NCBI GenBank assembly: GCA_900550315.1
Contig: URRK01000006.1
Location: 1 to 22,807 of the forward strand
Length of the DNA: 22,807 bases
Source: an uncultured Oscillospiraceae bacterium
GTDB lineage: Bacteria > Bacillota > Clostridia > Oscillospirales > Acutalibacteraceae
Direction: 5' to 3'
The translations under genes and the position numbers were made by a program. The notes under the pieces are model-generated. The model saw nothing but the letters and a program-made list of their open reading frames with translations, ran no database searches and was not told where the DNA came from. Below, one piece after another: positions 22,767 through 22,807 of this stretch (the first letter of the stretch is position 1; every line of letters begins with the position of its first letter).

Positions 22767-22807
22767 GTGGAAATTAAAAAACGGATCCTCTTAATTATTA
22801 ATCCGGT
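22767..22807 (+). CDS. Start of a possible diacylglycerol/lipid kinase (3' end outside window)
   Basis: Only 13 codons are visible: GTG then EIKKRILLIINP. The pattern of basic residues followed by a hydrophobic strand ending in INP is how DagK/YegS-type lipid kinases usually begin (next residues normally VSG). GGAAGGGG lies 8 bases before the GTG and a good promoter precedes it, so a gene start here is well supported. The product is a guess from very few residues. Confidence 0.45.
   Translation, partial: MEIKKRILLIINP

Overview
This window looks like chromosome from a spore-forming, anaerobic Clostridia member, probably an Oscillospirales or Ruminococcaceae-type gut bacterium. The indications are a GerW/YtfJ sporulation protein next to a DUF2953 protein, an IspH–ribosomal-S1 fusion behind cmk and plsC, a DUF5685–DnaJ–membrane-protein cluster, zinc-type L31, and GTG/TTG starts behind strong Shine-Dalgarno sites. 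Genus cannot be fixed from the sequence. No CRISPR array, tRNA, rRNA or intact insertion sequence was seen.

Layout. 1-380 (-): start of an ABC exporter with its own promoter and a long structured leader. 1034-2106 (+): DUF2953 and gerW. 2683-4737 (+): an EF-G-2-type translational GTPase whose promoter abuts a perfect AT-rich palindrome. 4997-6919 (-) and 7087-7882 (+): a cytosolic clan GH-A glycoside hydrolase divergent from an AraC regulator that is broken by a frameshift. 8246-12847 (-): housekeeping operon reading BaiN-like flavoprotein, cmk, plsC, ispH-rpsA. 13238-15252 (-): DUF5685, DnaJ-like and S-component-like membrane protein. 15578-15687: a decayed copy of part of the glycoside hydrolase. 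15752-15958 (-): rpmE. 16091-18382 (-) and 18501-19406 (+): a large FAD-dependent oxidoreductase divergent from a PocR/AraC regulator. 19759-20286 (-) and 20378-21508 (+): an ECF vitamin-transporter S component divergent from a C-terminally shortened MocR regulator. 21583-21765 (-): response-regulator remnant. 21957-22478 (+): DUF6106-like protein. 22767-end (+): start of a possible lipid kinase.

How it fits together. The central minus-strand block is core metabolism (CMP phosphorylation, phospholipid acylation, isoprenoids, translation). Around it are three divergent regulator/target pairs (hydrolase, oxidoreductase, vitamin transporter). In each, the two -10 elements overlap or sit within a few bases of each other, so the two directions probably compete for polymerase. 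Gene decay is visible at four places: the AraC frameshift, the hydrolase fragment, the MocR truncation and the internally deleted response regulator. Accessory sugar-use and sensing functions therefore appear to be in turnover while the core genes are intact. The least explained items are the three-way-junction RNA leader of the ABC exporter, the palindrome at the EF-G-2 promoter, and the oxidoreductase/hydrolase pair of unknown substrate.
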